NCBI GenBank assembly: GCA_037046615.1 | Contig: JBAOHD010000008.1 | Coordinates: forward strand, 124,001-188,000 | Direction of reading: 5' to 3' | Source of the DNA: Phosphoribacter sp037046615 | GTDB lineage: Bacteria > Actinomycetota > Actinomycetes > Actinomycetales > Dermatophilaceae | Length of the DNA: 64,000 nucleotides | Shown here: in pieces, positions 61,130-64,000 of the stretch | Layout of the letters: each line of letters starts with the position of its first letter | Position numbering within the stretch: the first letter of the stretch is position 1 | Position numbers and translations under genes: made by a program | The notes under the pieces: model-generated | Database searches by the model: none | Seen by the model: only the letters and a program-made list of their open reading frames with translations | Told to the model about the DNA's origin: nothing

Positions 61130-64000
61130 GTGGACCGCTCGTCCAGCACCCCGGCGCTGCTCGCGCGACTGGGGTTCGCCGAGCCACGGCGGGCTGCGGC
61201 CCTGCTCGTCGACCCGGTCCTGCGATCCGTGCTCGGCGAGGACCCCGACGCCGTCACCGACCTGGCCGAAGCCATGGCCGAGGTCGCTGACCCCGACCTC
61301 GCCGCGATGGGCCTGGTCAGACTCGCCGAGGCGCTCGCAGCACGGGGTATGCCGTCCACCGACCTCGCGGCGGTGATGCGTCACCCATCGCCGCGGCGTC
61401 ACCGGCTGCTCGTGACCCTCGGTGGCTCCCGTGCCCTCGTGGACCACCTGTGTGCCCATCCAGAGCACTGGGTGGCCGCCGCCGACGCCACGCCGCCCAC
61501 GGCAGAGGGCATGAGGACAGCCCTGATCTCCGCGGTGACGGCGGCATCGACGGCGACGGGAGGCTCGGTGCGCGCTGGTGGGCCGACGGGCAGCGTCGGG
61601 CCGACGGCGGCATACGACGCCTTGCGGGTGGCCTATCGCAAGGAACTCGTGCGCATCGCGGCCCTCGACCTGGCCCACCCTGACCCCGTCGCCTACCTCC
61701 CGATCGCGGCCGAGTCGCTGGCGCAGCTGGCCGAGGCGGCGCTCGACGCAGGCCTCGTCATCGCCCGAGACCTGTATGGGCCGGGGCACGACGACTGTCG
61801 CCTCGCGGTCATCGGTATGGGAAAAACCGGTGGGGGAGAGCTGAATTACGTCTCGGACGTGGACGTCATCTTTGTCGTCGATCCTGCCCCCGGCGTGACC
61901 GAGGAGCGTGCCATCGCGGTGGGCACGACTCTGGCCGCGGGTGTCATCAAGGCGTGTTCCGCCGCGACCCCCGAAGGCACCCTCTGGCCGGTCGACGCCG
62001 CGCTGCGCCCGGAGGGCAAGCAGGGCCCTCTCGTGCGCACCATCGCCAGTCACAAGGCCTACTACGAGCGGTGGGCCAAGACATGGGAGTTCCAGGCCCT
62101 GCTCAAGGCGTGGGCTTCAGCCGGTGACATCGAGCTCGGCAAGGCATATAAGGCGATGATCGCCCCCTTCATCTGGGGAGCGGCGGGGCGCGAGAACTTC
62201 GTCGAGGACGTCCAGGCGATGCGACGTCGGGTCGAAAAGCACGTCCCGACCGCAGAGAGCGCCCGGCAACTCAAGCTCGGTCCGGGCGGGCTGCGTGACG
62301 TCGAGTTCTCGGTGCAGTTACTCCAGCTGGTCCACGGTCGCGGTGATGAGTCCCTCCGGTCGGCGACCACGCTCGAGGCCCTCCACGCACTGGCCGGCGG
62401 TGGTTATGTCGCCCGGGACGATGCCGCGACGCTCGACGAGTCCTATCGCTTCCTGCGCACCCTCGAACACCGCATCCAGCTCTACCGGCTCCGGCGCACT
62501 CACCTCATGCCCACCGACCTTGACGAGCTGCGCATTCTCGGCCGCGCGGTCGGGCTGCGGACCGAGCCTGCGACGGCAGTGGTCGAGGGGTGGCAGGCGC
62601 GGGCGCGCGAGGTGCGCCGGATCCACGAGCGCCTCTTCTACCGGCCTCTCCTTGCCGCAGCGGCGCGGCTTTCGACCGACGAGGTGACGCTCAGTCCCGT
62701 CCAGGCTCGCGAGCGGCTCGCTGCGCTCGGTTTCCGCGATCCTGCCGGCGCGATGCGTCACCTCGAGGCGCTCACGTCGGGGGTCTCTCGCCGTGCGTCG
62801 ATCCAACGGACCCTCTTGCCGGTCATGCTCGGGTGGTTTGCTGACGAGGCCGACCCAGACGCCGGACTCCTGGCCTTCCGGCGGGTGAGTGACGAGCTGG
62901 GCTCCATCCATTGGTACCTCAAGATGCTCCGAGACGAGGGCCGGGCCGCCGAACGTCTCGCCCATGTGCTCGGCCGCAGCCGGTATGCCGCGGACCTGAT
63001 CATCCGCGCGCCTGAGGCCGTCGCCCTCCTCGGAGACGTTGACGGGTTGCGGCCGCGATCCGTGGCTGCACTCAGTGCGACGTTTCTGCGGGCAGCGCGA
63101 CGCAAAGACGATCCGGTCAAGGCGGTGGTCGCCGTGGCCGCCCTGCGGCGGCAAGAGCTGGTCCGGATCGTCTTGGCCGACCTCGTCGGCGAACTCGACA
63201 TCGTCGGCGTCGGCGCAGCGTTGTCCGACCTCGCTGCGGCGACGATCGAGGCGACCCTCGACACCGCCCAGCGCGTCGTGGGCTCCAGGTCGCCGGACGG
63301 GCTCGGAGTCGACCTCATGGTGGTGGGGATGGGCAGTCTGGGCGGGTCCGAAATGGGCTATGCCTCCGATGCCGACCTCATCGTCGTCCACGAGTGCCAC
63401 GACGGAGTGTCCGAGAGCGACGGGCAAGCTCAGGCGGTGGCCGTCGTCCAGGAACTCCTGCGCCTGCTCGGTGCCGCTGGCGCAGACGGGCTTTCGGTCG
63501 ACCTCGACCTGCGTCCGGAAGGCAAGAATGGGCCGCTGTCGCGTAGCCTCACGGCATACGCCGCCTACTACGAGCGCTGGGCGCTGACATGGGAGTTCCA
63601 AGCCCTCCTGCGAGCGCGGGTCCTCACCGGTCCACCCGACCTCGCCGCCCGCTTCACCGCCCTGATCGACCCGCTGCGCTGGCCGGAGGTCGGCCTCGAC
63701 GCGACCCGGCTCCGCGAGGTGCGCACGATGAAGGCCCGCGTCGAAGCCGAACGGTTGCCGCGCGGCGCGGACCCACGGACCCACCTCAAGCTGGGACGAG
63801 GTGGACTGGCCGACATCGAGTGGACGGTCCAACTGCTCCAGATGGGCCACGCCCGCGCCGTGCCAGCCCTCCGCGCGACGAACACCCCCGCGGGTCTGGC
63901 TGCTGCCCTGGACGGCGGTCTCGTGACCGAGGAGGACACCGCCACGCTGCGTCAGGCCTGGGACAACGCAGCGCGGCTGCGCAATGCCACCCTGCTGTGG
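61130..64000 (+). CDS. glnE: Glutamine synthetase adenylyltransferase/deadenylase (partial)
   Basis: 957 codons open to the window edge without a frameshift. GTG 61130 follows AGGAGGG, 20 bp after glnA. Two nucleotidyltransferase domains: first GGGELNYVSDVDVIFVVD (about residue 236), second GGSEMGYASDADLIVVHE (about 738). Each is followed by an ELxLGPGG-like block (RQLKLGPGGLRDVEF and HLKLGRGGLADIEW). It adds or removes AMP on glutamine synthetase in response to nitrogen. The last part of the C-terminal domain is missing. Confidence 0.97.
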   Translation, partial: MDRSSSTPALLARLGFAEPRRAAALLVDPVLRSVLGEDPDAVTDLAEAMAEVADPDLAAMGLVRLAEALAARGMPSTDLAAVMRHPSPRRHRLLVTLGGSRALVDHLCAHPEHWVAAADATPPTAEGMRTALISAVTAASTATGGSVRAGGPTGSVGPTAAYDALRVAYRKELVRIAALDLAHPDPVAYLPIAAESLAQLAEAALDAGLVIARDLYGPGHDDCRLAVIGMGKTGGGELNYVSDVDVIFVVDPAPGVTEERAIAVGTTLAAGVIKACSAATPEGTLWPVDAALRPEGKQGPLVRTIASHKAYYERWAKTWEFQALLKAWASAGDIELGKAYKAMIAPFIWGAAGRENFVEDVQAMRRRVEKHVPTAESARQLKLGPGGLRDVEFSVQLLQLVHGRGDESLRSATTLEALHALAGGGYVARDDAATLDESYRFLRTLEHRIQLYRLRRTHLMPTDLDELRILGRAVGLRTEPATAVVEGWQARAREVRRIHERLFYRPLLAAAARLSTDEVTLSPVQARERLAALGFRDPAGAMRHLEALTSGVSRRASIQRTLLPVMLGWFADEADPDAGLLAFRRVSDELGSIHWYLKMLRDEGRAAERLAHVLGRSRYAADLIIRAPEAVALLGDVDGLRPRSVAALSATFLRAARRKDDPVKAVVAVAALRRQELVRIVLADLVGELDIVGVGAALSDLAAATIEATLDTAQRVVGSRSPDGLGVDLMVVGMGSLGGSEMGYASDADLIVVHECHDGVSESDGQAQAVAVVQELLRLLGAAGADGLSVDLDLRPEGKNGPLSRSLTAYAAYYERWALTWEFQALLRARVLTGPPDLAARFTALIDPLRWPEVGLDATRLREVRTMKARVEAERLPRGADPRTHLKLGRGGLADIEWTVQLLQMGHARAVPALRATNTPAGLAAALDGGLVTEEDTATLRQAWDNAARLRNATLLW

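Larger units (their letters stand above)
346..63561. repeat. Dispersed octamer GTATGCCG / CGGCATAC (about 80 copies)
   Basis: By eye I find about 40 copies in each orientation across the window, about one per 800 bp. Examples: 346, 2403, 4444, 14881, 27888, 45169, 46084, 61349, 62984 (GTATGCCG) and 2279, 4872, 12005, 34141, 48107, 60684, 63554 (CGGCATAC). In genes it is read in all three frames (Tyr-Ala, Val-Cys-Arg, Gly-Met-Pro). Four inverted pairs form intergenic hairpins. Confidence 0.75.

Noticed and set aside
346..63561. Octamer as KOPS or Chi.
   Set aside because: Those show strong strand bias; here the two orientations are about equal.
62318..63850. 510-codon minus-strand open frame.
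   Set aside because: It is the antisense shadow of glnE, whose two nucleotidyltransferase domains are clear on the plus strand.

Overview
The window is GC-rich (about 69 % by eye) and reads as a chromosomal segment of a high-GC Gram-positive bacterium. Family-level cues (DUF3145, DUF3052, a PucR-type FasR regulator beside fabD, homodimeric AceE, polyphosphate glucokinase, actinobacterial rnpB, GlnR-type box) point to Actinomycetota, most likely a Micrococcales/Intrasporangiaceae-like organism. The taxon is inference.

Region 1 (1-16.7 kb, minus strand) is an unusual lipid/polyketide locus. An acyl-CoA dehydrogenase is followed by a single 9.6-kb megasynthase (KS-AT-KS-six tandem ACPs-KR-DH, about 3,200 residues) and then by a giant acyl-CoA carboxylase with the domain order of eukaryotic ACC. 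In all six ACPs the phosphopantetheine Ser is Thr, and the biotin-carboxylase region of the carboxylase has lost its catalytic residues. The three genes share a short leader element (GTCGTGCTCGG on the + strand). Region 2 (16.8-20.9 kb) is etfB-etfA-etfD, the electron outlet for acyl-CoA dehydrogenases. Region 3 (21.2-24.6 kb) is a glutamate-type ABC transporter.

Region 4 (24.8-33.4 kb) is mixed: a LysM protein, a CapA-like lipoprotein coupled to a phosphatase-superfamily protein whose motifs are circularly permuted, a two-domain methyltransferase, tRNA-Met, a secreted penicillin-acylase-type hydrolase, and a DUF3145 protein. Region 5 (33.4-38.7 kb) is the housekeeping FAS-II operon fasR-fabD-fabH-acpP-fabF. 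Region 6 (38.7-50.7 kb) holds argG, an MFS transporter, aceE, a DUF3052 protein, an AhpE-type peroxiredoxin, tRNA-Val, a Nif3-family gene, a zinc-ribbon coiled-coil gene, RNase H/phosphatase, yaaA and an RNB ribonuclease. Region 7 (50.7-64 kb) holds a fructosamine kinase, rnpB, a RecQ fused to a phosphoribosyltransferase-like tail, pgi, an MBL hydrolase, ppgK, map, a glutamine synthetase and glnE, which runs off the end. Regions 5-7 recall the order of genes around Rv2221c-Rv2245 in Mycobacterium tuberculosis, so they are ancestral backbone, whereas region 1 looks like an accessory locus.

Two window-wide signals matter. First, many housekeeping genes (acpP, argG, aceE, pgi, glnA and others) carry single-base frameshifts, mostly apparent +1 insertions, which I read as sequence errors; such genes are given here as whole CDSs with approximate breakpoints. 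Second, the octamer GTATGCCG/CGGCATAC occurs about 80 times, balanced between strands, in every reading frame, and in inverted pairs that form intergenic hairpins.
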